NCBI GenBank assembly: GCA_018222835.1
Contig: JAAEZN010000003.1
Span: forward strand, 1,472 to 65,471
From: Algicola sp.
GTDB taxonomy: Bacteria > Bacteroidota > Bacteroidia > Flavobacteriales > Flavobacteriaceae
Length of the DNA stretch: 64,000 nucleotides
Direction: 5' to 3'
Of the stretch, positions 43,854 to 53,191 are shown piece by piece; position 1 is the first letter of the stretch; the number at the start of each line of letters is the position of its first letter. Both the position numbers and the translations under genes were made by a program. The notes under the pieces are model-generated. The model was given only the letters and a program-made list of their open reading frames with translations, did not search any database and was not told the DNA's origin.

Positions 43854-45104
43854 ATGAGGATATTTAAGTTTGGAGGGGCATCCGTTAAAGATGCTGATGC
43901 GGTTAAAAACTTGGTCAACGTACTACAAGAGGTGGGCCATAAAGATACCTTGGTAGTGGTATCGGCCATGGGAAAAATGACCAATGCCATGGAAAAGGTT
44001 GTAGAATCCTATTTTAACGATAAAAATAAAGTACAGGAATCCGTTCAAGAAGTTGTTGAGTATCACCACAAAATAGTTTCGGAGCTATTTAAAAGTTCCG
44101 ATCATCCAGTATATGAAAAATTGAAAGGGCTATTTGACGAGGTCAAAGGTTTCTTGGCTTGGAACAAGTCCCCCAAATATGCTTTTGTTTACGATCAGGT
44201 TGTTTGTTATGGCGAACTGTTATCCACAACAATTGTAAGTGCTTATTTAAACGAGATAGGTATTGCCAATACATGGTTGGATGTTCGTACTTTGATAAAG
44301 ACCGATGCCAATTACAGGGACGCCCAAGTAAACTGGGAGCGAACCCAACAGCAAGTGGATTCACTTATAGATGTGTCCAAACTGAACATTACCCAAGGTT
44401 TTTTAGGCAGTGACGACAATAATTTTACTACCACATTAGGTAGGGAAGGTTCGGATTATTCGGCAGCAATTTTGGCATATTGCCTCAATGCCGAATCGGT
44501 GACTATTTGGAAAGATGTGCCCGGGGTTTTGAATGCCGATCCTCGGAATTTTGAGGAAACACATTTGTTGGAAAAAATCTCGTACCGCGAAGCCATTGAG
44601 CTGGCTTTTTACGGAGCATCTGTAATTCACCCTAAAACCTTACAACCTTTACAACGGAAAGAGATACCCTTACAAGTTAAATCGTTTGTAAAGCCCAAGG
44701 ATAAAGGGACCATAGTTGGAAAAGGAAATGGCATAGAACCAAAAATCCCATGTTTCATTGTAAAAAGGAATCAGGTTTTGTTAAAACTGTCGTCGCTCGA
44801 CTTTTCTTTTATTGTCGAGGATAACATCAGTGAAATCTTTAAGCTCTTCCACGATCATCGACTTAAGGTAGATCTTATCCAAAATTCGGCAATCAGTTTT
44901 TCGGTTTGTTTGGACAACAAGTTCCGTGGGCTTAAGCCATTGTTGGAAGAATTAAAACGTAAGTTCAAAGTGGTGTGCCACGAGGATGTTTCACTATATA
45001 CCATACGTCATTTTAACAGCGATTCGGTCAAATCGTTACAAAATGGGAAATCGGTTTTGGTGGAGCAAAGAGGCAAGGAAACGGTTCAACTTGTTGTTAA
45101 ATAA
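43854..45104 (+). CDS. Aspartate kinase
   Basis: First step of the lysine/threonine/methionine/diaminopimelate pathway: phosphorylates aspartate. 416 residues, monofunctional. Motifs: FKFGGASVKDADAVKNL (Ala replaces the common Thr of KFGGTSV), VVVSAMGKMTNAME, TTTLGREGSDYSAAILAYCL, WKDVPGVLNADPRNF, FYGASVIHPKTLQPL, then a C-terminal ACT-like regulatory region (QVLLKLSSLDFSFIVEDNI, LIQNSAISFSVCLDNKF). Feedback control by lysine or threonine cannot be read from the sequence. Confidence 0.92.
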   Translation: MRIFKFGGASVKDADAVKNLVNVLQEVGHKDTLVVVSAMGKMTNAMEKVVESYFNDKNKVQESVQEVVEYHHKIVSELFKSSDHPVYEKLKGLFDEVKGFLAWNKSPKYAFVYDQVVCYGELLSTTIVSAYLNEIGIANTWLDVRTLIKTDANYRDAQVNWERTQQQVDSLIDVSKLNITQGFLGSDDNNFTTTLGREGSDYSAAILAYCLNAESVTIWKDVPGVLNADPRNFEETHLLEKISYREAIELAFYGASVIHPKTLQPLQRKEIPLQVKSFVKPKDKGTIVGKGNGIEPKIPCFIVKRNQVLLKLSSLDFSFIVEDNISEIFKLFHDHRLKVDLIQNSAISFSVCLDNKFRGLKPLLEELKRKFKVVCHEDVSLYTIRHFNSDSVKSLQNGKSVLVEQRGKETVQLVVK

Positions 45105-45182
45105 GAATTTGGGGATAATATTGGGTCAAAAAGGGCAATAGGCTTAATTTTCTATCTTTACCGTACCTAAATATTATTTTTT

Positions 45183-47003
45183 ATGGGCTTGGTTTCTGCT
45201 AAAGAGGTGGCAAAAGTTATCCATCTGGACAAATATGGCTTTCTGGGCACATTTGTAGGATGGCTTTTAATGGTGGCCACAAAGATTAGCACCATCAATA
45301 GATTTTATGATAAAAACAAGAATCTTTCGGGACCCGAGTTTCTTGATGCTATTTTGGAACATTACGAAATCGATTTTGAGATTCCGGAAGAGGATATAAA
45401 ACGATTGCCCAAGTCCGGTCCTTACATTACCATTAGCAACCATCCGTTGGGAGGTGTAGATGGGGTGCTATTACTAAAACTACTTTTGAAAGAAAGACCC
45501 GATTTTAAGATAATCGCCAACTTTTTGTTGCACCGAATCGAGCCCTTGAAACCTTATATTATGCCAGTGAACCCTTTTGAAAATCATAAGGAGGCCAAGA
45601 GCAGTATTATAGGTTTTAAAAATGCGCTGAAACATTTAAGGGATGGTCATCCATTGGGTATTTTTCCGGCTGGGGAGGTCTCTACCTATCGCGATGGCCG
45701 TTTGGTGGTGGACAGGCCGTGGGAGGAAGCTGCCATAAAACTCATCAGAAAAGCAGAAGTCCCCGTAGTTCCCATATATTTTCATGCCAGGAACAGTCAT
45801 TTGTTTTATCGTTTGTCCAAAATTGACGATGTATTCCGAACAGCCAAATTGCCTTCGGAGCTAACATCGCAAAGCAGGCGGCCCATTAAAGTCAGAATAG
45901 GCCAGCCCATATCCGTAAGCACGCAAAATGAAGAGGAAACCTTGGAGGACTTTGCTGAGTTGTTGCGAAAAAAAACCTATTTGTTGGCCAACGTTTTTGA
46001 AAAAGAACGGTTCTTGGACAAAGTCCCCACATCTTTAAAAATTCCGAAACCGCCAAAAAAGATAGCAACTGCGATAAATGCCAAAGTACTGGAAGGTGAA
46101 ATCGACAAATTACGGAAAAAGGACTGCCGTATGCTCGAGAGTAAAAATTATGAGGTGTTTTTGGCCCAGGCCAAGGACATGCCTTTTTGTTTAAATGAAA
46201 TCGGTCGTCAGCGCGAGGTAACCTTTAGAGAAGTAGGTGAGGGCACTAACAATGCCATTGATTTGGATAAGTTTGATTCATATTACCATCATTTGTTTTT
46301 GTGGGACAATGATAATAAGACCATAGTTGGGGCCTACAGAATGGGTTTGGGCTCCGATATTTTTAAAACATATGGGATAGATGGTTTTTATCTTCAAGAC
46401 CTTTTTCGCTTTGAACCGGAACTGTACGGTATGATGGAGAAATCCATTGAAATGGGAAGGGCTTATATCGTAAAAGAGTATCAGCAAAAGCCCATGCCGC
46501 TATTTTTACTTTGGAAAGGAATCGTGCATACGACCTTAAGACACCCAGAACACAAATATTTAATTGGCGGGGTCAGCATTAGCAATCAGTTTTCCAATTT
46601 TTCCAAATCCCTGATGATAGAGTTCATGAAATCCAACTACTGGGATCCTTATGTGGCACAGTACATCAGACCTAAAAAAGAGTTCAAGGTAAAACTGAAT
46701 GATGCCGACAAGGAGTTTGTGTTCGATGAGACCCAGGCCGATTTGAACAAGTTTGACAAATTGATCAGCGAAGTGGAGCCGGGCAGTTTAAGGTTGCCGG
46801 TTTTAATAAAAAAATATATAAAGCAAAACGCAAAAGTGGTTGCCTTTAATGTGGATCCCTTGTTCAATAACTCGGTGGATGGACTAATGTACATCCGAAT
46901 TGCGGATTTGCCGGAGAGTACGGTAAAACCGGTAATGGAGGAATTTCAAGCTGAGTTGGAGCGAAAAGTGGCAGAAGGTAACGGAAATGTAGAAGTAAAT
47001 TAG
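45183..47003 (+). CDS. OlsF-like bifunctional acyltransferase for aminolipids
   Basis: 606 residues with two acyltransferase domains. N-terminal PlsC/OlsA-like domain (about 60-280): ISNHPLGGVDGVLLLKLL (acyl-transfer His and Asp), GIFPAGEVSTYRDGRL and VPVVPIYFHARNS. C-terminal OlsB/GNAT-like domain (about 310-510): FREVGEGTNNAIDLDKFD, GAYRMGLGSDIF, EMGRAYIVKEYQQ, WKGIVHTTLRHPEHKYLIGGVSIS. This matches OlsF, described in Flavobacterium johnsoniae and Serratia as making ornithine lipids alone: N-acylation by the C-terminal, O-acylation by the N-terminal half. Glycine lipids are an alternative product. Peripheral membrane. Confidence 0.88.
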   Translation: MGLVSAKEVAKVIHLDKYGFLGTFVGWLLMVATKISTINRFYDKNKNLSGPEFLDAILEHYEIDFEIPEEDIKRLPKSGPYITISNHPLGGVDGVLLLKLLLKERPDFKIIANFLLHRIEPLKPYIMPVNPFENHKEAKSSIIGFKNALKHLRDGHPLGIFPAGEVSTYRDGRLVVDRPWEEAAIKLIRKAEVPVVPIYFHARNSHLFYRLSKIDDVFRTAKLPSELTSQSRRPIKVRIGQPISVSTQNEEETLEDFAELLRKKTYLLANVFEKERFLDKVPTSLKIPKPPKKIATAINAKVLEGEIDKLRKKDCRMLESKNYEVFLAQAKDMPFCLNEIGRQREVTFREVGEGTNNAIDLDKFDSYYHHLFLWDNDNKTIVGAYRMGLGSDIFKTYGIDGFYLQDLFRFEPELYGMMEKSIEMGRAYIVKEYQQKPMPLFLLWKGIVHTTLRHPEHKYLIGGVSISNQFSNFSKSLMIEFMKSNYWDPYVAQYIRPKKEFKVKLNDADKEFVFDETQADLNKFDKLISEVEPGSLRLPVLIKKYIKQNAKVVAFNVDPLFNNSVDGLMYIRIADLPESTVKPVMEEFQAELERKVAEGNGNVEVN

Positions 47004-47491
47004 TCCTTGCCTACAGAATTACTGCGTTTTTCGAACAACAGGTTGTCTTTCCAAACACCATTGACCTTGCCTATTCGTTCACGTTTACCTATATAGCGAA
47101 AGCCGACTTTTTCGTGCAGTTTTATACTTGCCGTATTCTCAGGAAATATTCCAGATTGAATGGTCCAAAATCCTGCTTTTTCACTTTCAGTGATTAATTG
47201 TAGCATCAATAATTTGCCAACGCCCTTTCCACGACTTAAATGGGCAATATAAACACTGACTTCGCCGACCCCTCCGTACACACACCTACTGGAGACCGGT
47301 GAAAGCGCTGCCCAACCCATAATTATGCCATCTTGTTCGGCGACTAAACGACATTCTTTTATATGCGCTTTGTTCCATTGCTCATGGGAAGGTGATTGCG
47401 TTTCAAAAGTGGCAAATCCTGTGGAAATTCCTTCCAGATATATTCGGGATACATCGCTCCAATCCGAGGGTTGCATGTTTCGCACTTTCAT
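47000..47491 (-). CDS. GNAT acetyltransferase, PAT/phosphinothricin-acetyltransferase-like
   Basis: 163 residues. PAT-type features: VRNMQPSDWSDVSRIYLEGISTGFATFETQSPSHEQWNKAH at the N-terminus, GEVSVYIAHLSRGKGVGKLLMLQLITESEKAGFWTIQSGIFPENTASIKLHEKVGF. R-G-x-G-x-G equivalent binds acetyl-CoA. Homologues N-acetylate methionine sulfoximine, phosphinothricin or amino acids; the native substrate here is unknown. The stop overlaps the end of the OlsF-like gene by 4 bp. Confidence 0.9.
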   Translation of the reverse strand: MKVRNMQPSDWSDVSRIYLEGISTGFATFETQSPSHEQWNKAHIKECRLVAEQDGIIMGWAALSPVSSRCVYGGVGEVSVYIAHLSRGKGVGKLLMLQLITESEKAGFWTIQSGIFPENTASIKLHEKVGFRYIGKRERIGKVNGVWKDNLLFEKRSNSVGKD

Positions 47492-47540
47492 GAATGTAAT
47501 AGTTTATCCATTGTAATATTACGATTAACAGCACTATAAA

Positions 47541-47566
47541 AAAAGCCAGATACTTCTCTGGCTTTT
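47541..47566 (-). terminator. Rho-independent terminator
   Basis: AAAAGCCAGA (47541-47550), 6-base loop, TCTGGCTTTT (47557-47566). On either strand the stem runs into A/T, so it can act in both directions; its position fits the end of the 47576-47962 gene. Confidence 0.88.
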
Positions 47567-47575
47567 ACAAAAATA

Positions 47576-47962
47576 TTATAGGCTTTTGAACCAGTTCTGG
47601 AAATATTCGCCTACAAGGAATACAGGTTTTTGGTTACCATTGATGGCACCGATCAAACTCATGATCCAAAAAACAAAGACGATAAGAATTCCAATAATAT
47701 TGATGATAGGTATAATGCCCAATACAAAACCGATTAGGAAAATACCCAAGGTCTGCCTAACATAAAAAGAACCTAGCTCTGTTTTGTTGCTACTGTTCAT
47801 TATTATGGCAATGATCCATCCAATCAAGGTTAAGTGGGCAACAATTGCCACCGTTTTACCACTTTCAGGGTTAGCTGGGTCAAACGCTTCTTTTACATCT
47901 TCTTTAAATTCTTTGGCAGCTTCTTCTGCTTTGTCTCCAAAGTCCTTTTTTTCTTCTGACAT
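47576..47962 (-). CDS. Tic20/DUF4870-like small membrane protein
   Basis: 128 residues. Acidic, Lys-rich N-terminal helix (MSEEKKDFGDKAEEAAKEFK) followed by three membrane segments (about residues 37-60, 70-90, 92-110). VAIVAHLTLIGWIIAIIMN and FYVRQTLGIFLIGFV resemble the Tic20-like/DUF4870 import-component group. Function in bacteria unknown. Ended by a strong terminator. Confidence 0.8.
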   Translation of the reverse strand: MSEEKKDFGDKAEEAAKEFKEDVKEAFDPANPESGKTVAIVAHLTLIGWIIAIIMNSSNKTELGSFYVRQTLGIFLIGFVLGIIPIINIIGILIVFVFWIMSLIGAINGNQKPVFLVGEYFQNWFKSL

Positions 47963-48015
47963 GTTTATTTAATGTGTTGGTTAATGAGGGTTAAAAGTAG
48001 CAAATAAATCAATAC

Positions 48016-48402
48016 CTATTGAAAAGCTTTATCAAAAGGTTCCCATAGTTCCAACTTGTTTCCTTCCGGATCCAATATCCAACCAAATTTCCCGTATTCG
48101 TATTCCTCTATTTCACCTACCACGGTAACACCTTCTTCCTTTAGGATCTTGAGCAGTTCTTCTAAATTTTCAACCCTAAAGTTCATCATAAACTGCTTTT
48201 CACTAGGCTTGAAATATTCGGTTTTTTCATCCATAGGGCTCCATTGCGTGGAGCAATCATTTCCTTCCTTGTCCTTCCACCAGAACGTACAACCGTATTG
48301 GTCGGTATTTAGTCCCAGATGGTTTTTATACCAATCCTTGATTTTGTTGGGGTCCTTGCTTTTAAAGAAAAAGCCACCCAGCCCGGTTACTCTATTTTTC
48401 AT
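48016..48402 (-). CDS. VOC-superfamily (glyoxalase-like) protein
   Basis: 128 residues from ATG 48402 (MKNRVTGLGGFFFKSKDP). I prefer this start to 48462 because ATG overlaps the stop of the upstream DUF1801 gene as ATGA, a sign of coupled translation. VOC features: one beta-alpha-beta-beta-beta module with FFFKSKDPNKIKDWYKNHLGL, then MNFRVENLEELLKILKEEGV and the ending FGWILDPEGNKLELWEP. Metal-dependent lyase or binding protein; substrate unknown. Confidence 0.88.
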   Translation of the reverse strand: MKNRVTGLGGFFFKSKDPNKIKDWYKNHLGLNTDQYGCTFWWKDKEGNDCSTQWSPMDEKTEYFKPSEKQFMMNFRVENLEELLKILKEEGVTVVGEIEEYEYGKFGWILDPEGNKLELWEPFDKAFQ

Positions 48403-48857
48403 GATTTCCTGATGTTTTTTTCGTACAGTGCGATCCATTGCTCCGGAGTTATTTTTTGACAAAGCTCAGCAATAAGATCATAAGGTATTTTGTTAATGTT
48501 CTTAAATCGGATACAGCTTTTACCCATGTCCAATTTGGTGTCCACATGTTTGGGATATTGGGCAACAAACCAATTATGCAACTTTTTGTCCGCATAGATT
48601 CCGGAATGGTAAAGCGCTACAAAGTTTTTTTGTGATGCAATATTGATAAAGGGCAAGGGCAATTTTGGATCTACATGATATCCATTTGGATATATGGAAT
48701 GGGGCACTACATACCCGATCATCTTATAATTGATGCATTCCTCGAAGCCCGAAGGGAGATTACTCTTTATGGATTCTCGGAGTCGGGAGAGTGCCTGTTT
48801 TCGTTCTTTGGGCAGTTTTTCAATGTATTTGTCCGGTGTTTTGGCATCTATGGTCAT
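48399..48857 (-). CDS. DUF1801-domain protein
   Basis: 152 residues with the DUF1801/YdhG-like pattern: TPDKYIEKLPKERKQALSRLRESIKSNLPSGFEECINYKMIGYVVP, then FINIASQKNFVALYHSGIYAD and LDMGKSCIRFKNINKIPYDLI. Small cytoplasmic protein; family function unknown. Coupled by a 4-bp ATGA overlap to the VOC gene. Confidence 0.88.
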   Translation of the reverse strand: MTIDAKTPDKYIEKLPKERKQALSRLRESIKSNLPSGFEECINYKMIGYVVPHSIYPNGYHVDPKLPLPFINIASQKNFVALYHSGIYADKKLHNWFVAQYPKHVDTKLDMGKSCIRFKNINKIPYDLIAELCQKITPEQWIALYEKNIRKS

Positions 48858-48914
48858 ATCTTATCAATTTTAAGAATTGCCAGAGCCAAAAGTGTATGGA
48901 AAAGGCTTATAAAG

Positions 48915-49847
48915 TTAACAAAATCTCTTTTTGATTTTGTCAACAATGGTCTGAGCCAATTTTTCCTTGCTTTCCACCGTCCATCCTGCAACATGCGGAG
49001 TCAGTAGAACATTGTTTGCCTTGCGCAGGTATTTGAATGCTTTGGGTTTTTGGGCAAACATGTTTTCAAAGGACTTTTTCTCGTATTCCAATACATCCAG
49101 TCCAGCGCCAAGTACTTTGCCCGATTTCAGGCCATCGACCAAATCCTTGGTCACTACACATTTGCCACGAGCAGTATTCAATAGCCAAAATGGTTTGTGG
49201 AATGCCTCGATAAATGTCGAATTTACCATGCCAGTGGTTTCCTCGGTCTGTGGAACGTGTAAGCTGACCACATCTGAGCGTTGCTGAAACTCCATGATTC
49301 CGACCTGACGCGCATTTTCATCTCCAACTCCTCCAATAATATCGTAGCAGATAACCTCAACATCGAAACCCTTTAATTTTTCAGCAAACGCCTTGCCCAT
49401 ATTGCCATAGCCAATAATACCAATGGTTTTCCCTTCCAGTTCAAAGCCCCTGTTTTGTTCGCGTTTCCATTTGCCTTTTCGGACTTGACGGTCGGCCTTG
49501 CACATTTGGTTCATTAAAGAGAGCAACATCCCCAAGGTGTGTTCGCCCACAGCATTGCGGTTCCCTTCTGGGGCAGAAGCCATAAAAATACCTTTGAACT
49601 TGGCATGCTCCGTGTCAATATTTTCTAATCCGGCACCGACCCTGCCAATAAATTTGAGGTTGGTGGCCTTATCTAAAAATTGCTGGTCTATGGTAAACCT
49701 ACTTCGGATAATGATTCCATCGTATAAATGGATTTTTTTTTCGACTTCTTCTTTGGTCGATGTGTAATCTTCATCATTTTGAAATCCGAGCTCGGCAAAT
49801 TGTTCAATTAGCAGCTCATGGTTGGTGTCTAGGTGGAGAACTTTCAT
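48915..49847 (-). CDS. D-2-hydroxyacid dehydrogenase, phosphoglycerate-dehydrogenase-like
   Basis: 310 residues. NAD-binding motif GIIGYGNMGKAFAEKL (about 143-158). Catalytic Arg in LNTARGKCVV, Glu in GLDVLEYE, and His in LLTPHVAGWTVES. VGAGLENIDTEHAKFKGI and EGNRNAVGEHTLGML are typical. It resembles 3-phosphoglycerate dehydrogenase (serine synthesis) but lacks a C-terminal ACT/ASB regulatory domain. In Flavobacteriaceae this gene commonly sits near mgtE and rsmA, as here. Confidence 0.88.
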   Translation of the reverse strand: MKVLHLDTNHELLIEQFAELGFQNDEDYTSTKEEVEKKIHLYDGIIIRSRFTIDQQFLDKATNLKFIGRVGAGLENIDTEHAKFKGIFMASAPEGNRNAVGEHTLGMLLSLMNQMCKADRQVRKGKWKREQNRGFELEGKTIGIIGYGNMGKAFAEKLKGFDVEVICYDIIGGVGDENARQVGIMEFQQRSDVVSLHVPQTEETTGMVNSTFIEAFHKPFWLLNTARGKCVVTKDLVDGLKSGKVLGAGLDVLEYEKKSFENMFAQKPKAFKYLRKANNVLLTPHVAGWTVESKEKLAQTIVDKIKKRFC

Positions 49848-49865
49848 GAATCAAATATAAAATTC

Positions 49866-50231
49866 CTAGATTTTTGGATAGTGGGTTTGTGTTTTTTCGT
49901 GCTGGACATTTCCAGTATGGGCGGTGCTCAATTTTTCAAAAAGGAGCACTTGTACCTCTTCGCCGTTTTTTGTCTTGGGATTATGTTCCACTCCTTTGGG
50001 AACTACAATAATTTCCCCTTCGTTCACTACTTCGGTCCTATCACGAAATTGCATGTAGAGTGTTCCCTTGATTACTTGGAACAATTCATCTTCATTTTCG
50101 TGGGCATGCCAAACAAACTCACCTTGTAATTTGGCCAAAAGTACCTGCATGTCGTCCACAATGGCAATTTGGTGAGGATGCCATTGTTTAGTGAATTCTG
50201 CGTGCTTTTCTTTTAGGTTGATTGATGTCAT
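49866..50231 (-). CDS. Cupin-domain protein
   Basis: 121 residues forming one cupin barrel. Motif 1: GEFVWHAHENEDELFQVIKGTLYMQF (H-x-H...E, metal ligands); motif 2: GEIIVVPKGVEHNPKTKNGEE with the second His. Probably a small sugar/organic-acid isomerase, dioxygenase-like or binding protein; no specific function. It lies 9 bp downstream of mgtE. Confidence 0.88.
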   Translation of the reverse strand: MTSINLKEKHAEFTKQWHPHQIAIVDDMQVLLAKLQGEFVWHAHENEDELFQVIKGTLYMQFRDRTEVVNEGEIIVVPKGVEHNPKTKNGEEVQVLLFEKLSTAHTGNVQHEKTQTHYPKI

Positions 50232-50240
50232 AAGAAGGTT

Positions 50241-51593
50241 TTAAATCCCCAAAATCAGTTTTGCTATCCAAAAATAGATCAAGATCCCAAAGATATCGTT
50301 GCTTGTGGTAATAAACGGACCGGTAGCGATTGCCGGGTCTATATTTCTTTTATGAAGGAACAAAGGAATAAATGTGCCGATCAATCCGGCTACCACTATT
50401 ACAACAACAAGTGATAGGGAAATGGCCAAAGCGGTGGTAAAGGCATCTTTCCAGATCCAAGTAAACAGTAAAAGTAAAATCGCAAGTATAAATCCATTGA
50501 GCAAGGCCAAAAGCATTTCTTTTAAAAGATGGTTTCTCATGCTTCCTTTTAGATCGTCGTTTGCGAGACCTTGCACTACTATGGCGCTGGACTGTACCCC
50601 GACATTTCCGGCCATCGCAGCAATTAGTGGAGTAAAAAAGAAAAGAATGGCATGATTTCTAATCATATCTTCAAAAGTTCCCATAATGGCTGCTGCGCCA
50701 AGGCCTCCAAAAAGGCCCAATATTAACCATGGGAGCCTAGCCCGTGTGAGTACCCAAATGCTATCGCTTACTTCAACACCTTGCGAAATACCTGCCGCCA
50801 TTTGGTAATCCTTATCGGCTTCTTCACGTATCACATCTACAATATCATCGATGGTAATGCGCCCGACCAAACGCCCGATTTCATCAACCACTGGTATGGC
50901 CTCCAAATCGTATTTGGACATAATCCTGGCAACTTCCTCACCCTTTTCGTTCACATTTACGGAATCCACTTTTGGTATATAAATACCTTTTATATGACTT
51001 TTGGCAGGGGCGGTGAGCAAATCTTTTAGGGATAATCTTCCTTTTAGCTTGCCTTCGTCGTCCACAACATAAATGGAATGTACGCGGGTAACGTTTTCTG
51101 CTTGTGCTCGCATTTCCTTAACGCAGGAGGTTACGGTCCAATTCTCGTTTACCTTTACCAACTCCTTGGCCATAAGTCCACCGGCAGAGTCTTCCTCGTA
51201 ACGCAAAAGGTCCACAATGTCCTTGGCGTGTTCCCGGTCTTCTATCTCGGAGATGACTTCTTGTACGATCTCTTTGGGAAGCTCGTTGATAATATCTGCG
51301 GCATCGTCCGTATCCAACTCCGATAACTCTCCGGCAATTTCCTTGGCAGTCAGGTTTTTAAGTACGGCTTCTCGAATATCCTCGTGCATTTCGGCAAGGA
51401 TGTCCGATGTTTTTTCACTGTCAAGAAGTTTTATCAGGTAGGTGGCCTCATCAACCTCGAGCTCGTCCGCTATTTCCGCAATATCGGCATAGTGGAACTC
51501 CTTCATTATGGTTTGGAGCTCGCCATTGTTTTTGTTGGCGATCAGTTCCCTGATTCCATCTAAAAGGTCGTCTGTAAGTTTAAACGGGGTCAT
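50241..51593 (-). CDS. mgtE: Magnesium transporter MgtE
   Basis: Mg2+-gated Mg2+ channel, homodimeric inner-membrane protein. 450 residues: MgtE N domain (about 20-130; [17 protein letters not shown]), two CBS domains (about 138-190 and 200-255) and five C-terminal membrane segments (about 285-450) with [14 protein letters not shown] and [19 protein letters not shown]. Its first 14 bp overlap the end of rsmA, indicating coupled expression. Confidence 0.95.
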   Translation of the reverse strand: MTPFKLTDDLLDGIRELIANKNNGELQTIMKEFHYADIAEIADELEVDEATYLIKLLDSEKTSDILAEMHEDIREAVLKNLTAKEIAGELSELDTDDAADIINELPKEIVQEVISEIEDREHAKDIVDLLRYEEDSAGGLMAKELVKVNENWTVTSCVKEMRAQAENVTRVHSIYVVDDEGKLKGRLSLKDLLTAPAKSHIKGIYIPKVDSVNVNEKGEEVARIMSKYDLEAIPVVDEIGRLVGRITIDDIVDVIREEADKDYQMAAGISQGVEVSDSIWVLTRARLPWLILGLFGGLGAAAIMGTFEDMIRNHAILFFFTPLIAAMAGNVGVQSSAIVVQGLANDDLKGSMRNHLLKEMLLALLNGFILAILLLLFTWIWKDAFTTALAISLSLVVVIVVAGLIGTFIPLFLHKRNIDPAIATGPFITTSNDIFGILIYFWIAKLILGI

Positions 51594-52452
51594 TGGCTAT
51601 CTTCTGTGTCAACGTTATAAAATCGGCCACACTAAGCTGTTCCGGGCGTTGGTCAAAGATAGTATTCTCTTTTAGATTATCGGAAAGGTTAAAGATTTTA
51701 AGACTGTTGCGGATTGTTTTTCGCCTTTGGTTAAAAGCTGTTTTTACCACTTTAAAGAAAAGACGCTCGTCGCAGGGGAGGTTCAATTCTTTTTTTCTGG
51801 TCAACCTCAACACACCAGAATCCACCTTTGGTGGAGGGTCAAAAACCCCGGGAGGAACAGTAAATAGATATTCGGCATCGTAATAAGCTTGTACCAATAC
51901 GGATAAGATACCGTAGGTTTTACTGCCTGGTGTTTCACAGATTCGTTTGGCGACTTCTTTTTGGAACATACCGGAAAACTCGGGAATTTGCTGTCGCATT
52001 TCCAGCATCTTAAAAACTATCTGACTGGAAATATTGTATGGAAAATTTCCGGTAATGGCAAATTGCTCATCTCCGTACAGTTGTGTTAGGTCGAACTTGA
52101 GAAAATCCGCCTCGATAATATTGAGGCGATTGTTGTTTTTTAAAATCGAAGCGTACTCCAATGGGAAACTGTGGTTTAGGTAAACAACGGATTCCTCATC
52201 AAGGTCCATGGCCACAAGATCCAAATCCCTTTGAAGCAAATATTTGGTCAGTACACCCATGCCCGGGCCTATTTCCAGTACATTTTTGTAGCCATCCAAC
52301 GATAGTGTTTCAGCAATTTTTTTTGCAACGGACTCATCTTTTAAAAAATGTTGTCCTAAGTGCTTTTTTGCTTTTACTGCACCATCTATTTGTTCATGCT
52401 TTTGAGAATGATGGTTTCCGTTGGCGTATTTTTTTCTTTTCTTTTTGGACAC
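51580..52452 (-). CDS. rsmA: 16S rRNA dimethyladenosine transferase RsmA (KsgA)
   Basis: Dimethylates the two adjacent adenosines at the 3' end of 16S rRNA during 30S assembly, using SAM. 290 residues. Motifs: [17 protein letters not shown] site [16 protein letters not shown], and [12 protein letters not shown]. The start is GTG 52452; there is no other start codon before the core. This gives a 27-residue basic N-terminal extension ([18 protein letters not shown]) not seen in E. coli KsgA. It overlaps mgtE by 14 bp. Confidence 0.94.
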   Translation of the reverse strand: MSKKKRKKYANGNHHSQKHEQIDGAVKAKKHLGQHFLKDESVAKKIAETLSLDGYKNVLEIGPGMGVLTKYLLQRDLDLVAMDLDEESVVYLNHSFPLEYASILKNNNRLNIIEADFLKFDLTQLYGDEQFAITGNFPYNISSQIVFKMLEMRQQIPEFSGMFQKEVAKRICETPGSKTYGILSVLVQAYYDAEYLFTVPPGVFDPPPKVDSGVLRLTRKKELNLPCDERLFFKVVKTAFNQRRKTIRNSLKIFNLSDNLKENTIFDQRPEQLSVADFITLTQKIANDPV

Positions 52453-52470
52453 TACGGGTTTTTTTGCAAG

Positions 52471-52779
52471 TTAGTTGGAATTTTCGATATACATCCAAGC
52501 TCGAAGCCCGGATTCCAAAGAGAACTTTTCTCGTTTGTAGGCACTGGTTTCATAAATGTCCGCTTTTTTTAGGTCAGATTCATTAACCTTATAAACCATA
52601 CCTATTACTTTATCTTTTGGATCGTCGGTTGCAATTACCAGTGGATAACGACCGTAAATGGCATTTTCAATTTTCTTGAAGCCTAACAGAGCATTCTTTT
52701 TGCCCGGTAACAAACGGCCAAAAACATACTTCTGCACCTGTGGGTCTTGCAGGGTTCCATAGGAAAAGAGGTATTCCAA
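52471..52779 (-). CDS. Gamma-glutamylcyclotransferase-family (AIG2-like) protein
   Basis: 102 residues with the GGCT fold: LFSYGTLQDPQVQKYVFGR (Y-G-T-L substrate loop), VIGMVYKVNESDLKKADIYE with the catalytic Glu region (E of IYE), then YKREKFSLESGLRAWMYI. May cyclise gamma-glutamyl-amine compounds. The start is TTG 52779, three bases after the stop codon of the DUF4286 gene; no ATG is available. Confidence 0.85.
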   Translation of the reverse strand: MEYLFSYGTLQDPQVQKYVFGRLLPGKKNALLGFKKIENAIYGRYPLVIATDDPKDKVIGMVYKVNESDLKKADIYETSAYKREKFSLESGLRAWMYIENSN

Positions 52780-52782
52780 TGG

Positions 52783-53100
52783 TTAAGGTGTTTGTTGGCT
52801 TACAACCTCCAGCTCGGTTCTAAAAGCAACAAATTTATTGGGAAACATTTTCTGCGCTTCGGCTCGTAAACGATCGGCATCCTCTTTGTAATAGGCTTCC
52901 AAAGTGGTTCTGTCCTGTGTGGTATATTGTATGGAATAGGTTATGCCTCCCATGTCCTCCTCTACCAATACTTTTACCATTTTAGCATGCGAAAATTTGC
53001 CCGTTGCCAACATATTCGGAACGTGTTTGTCCTTCATCCAGTCCAACCATTGGTCGTGCACACTATCATCTATATTTATGGTAACATTGTATATGAGCAT
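52783..53100 (-). CDS. DUF4286-family protein
   Basis: 105 residues with a dimeric alpha+beta barrel-like pattern: LIYNVTINIDDSVHDQWLDWMKDKHVPNMLATGKFSHAKM, then ITYSIQYTTQDRTTLEAYYKEDADRLRAEAQKMFPNKFVAFRTELEVV. Widespread in Bacteroidota next to rsmA. Function unknown. Expressed in the TPR-DUF4286-GGCT-rsmA-mgtE run. Confidence 0.9.
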   Translation of the reverse strand: MLIYNVTINIDDSVHDQWLDWMKDKHVPNMLATGKFSHAKMVKVLVEEDMGGITYSIQYTTQDRTTLEAYYKEDADRLRAEAQKMFPNKFVAFRTELEVVSQQTP

Positions 53101-53191
53101 TTGCTTTTTTGATTTCTTTTTGGGTGAAATTACTGTAATTTTTGAGAAATTTACTGTAAGATTCGGGCTTTCACTGGAATCACAAGATCAA

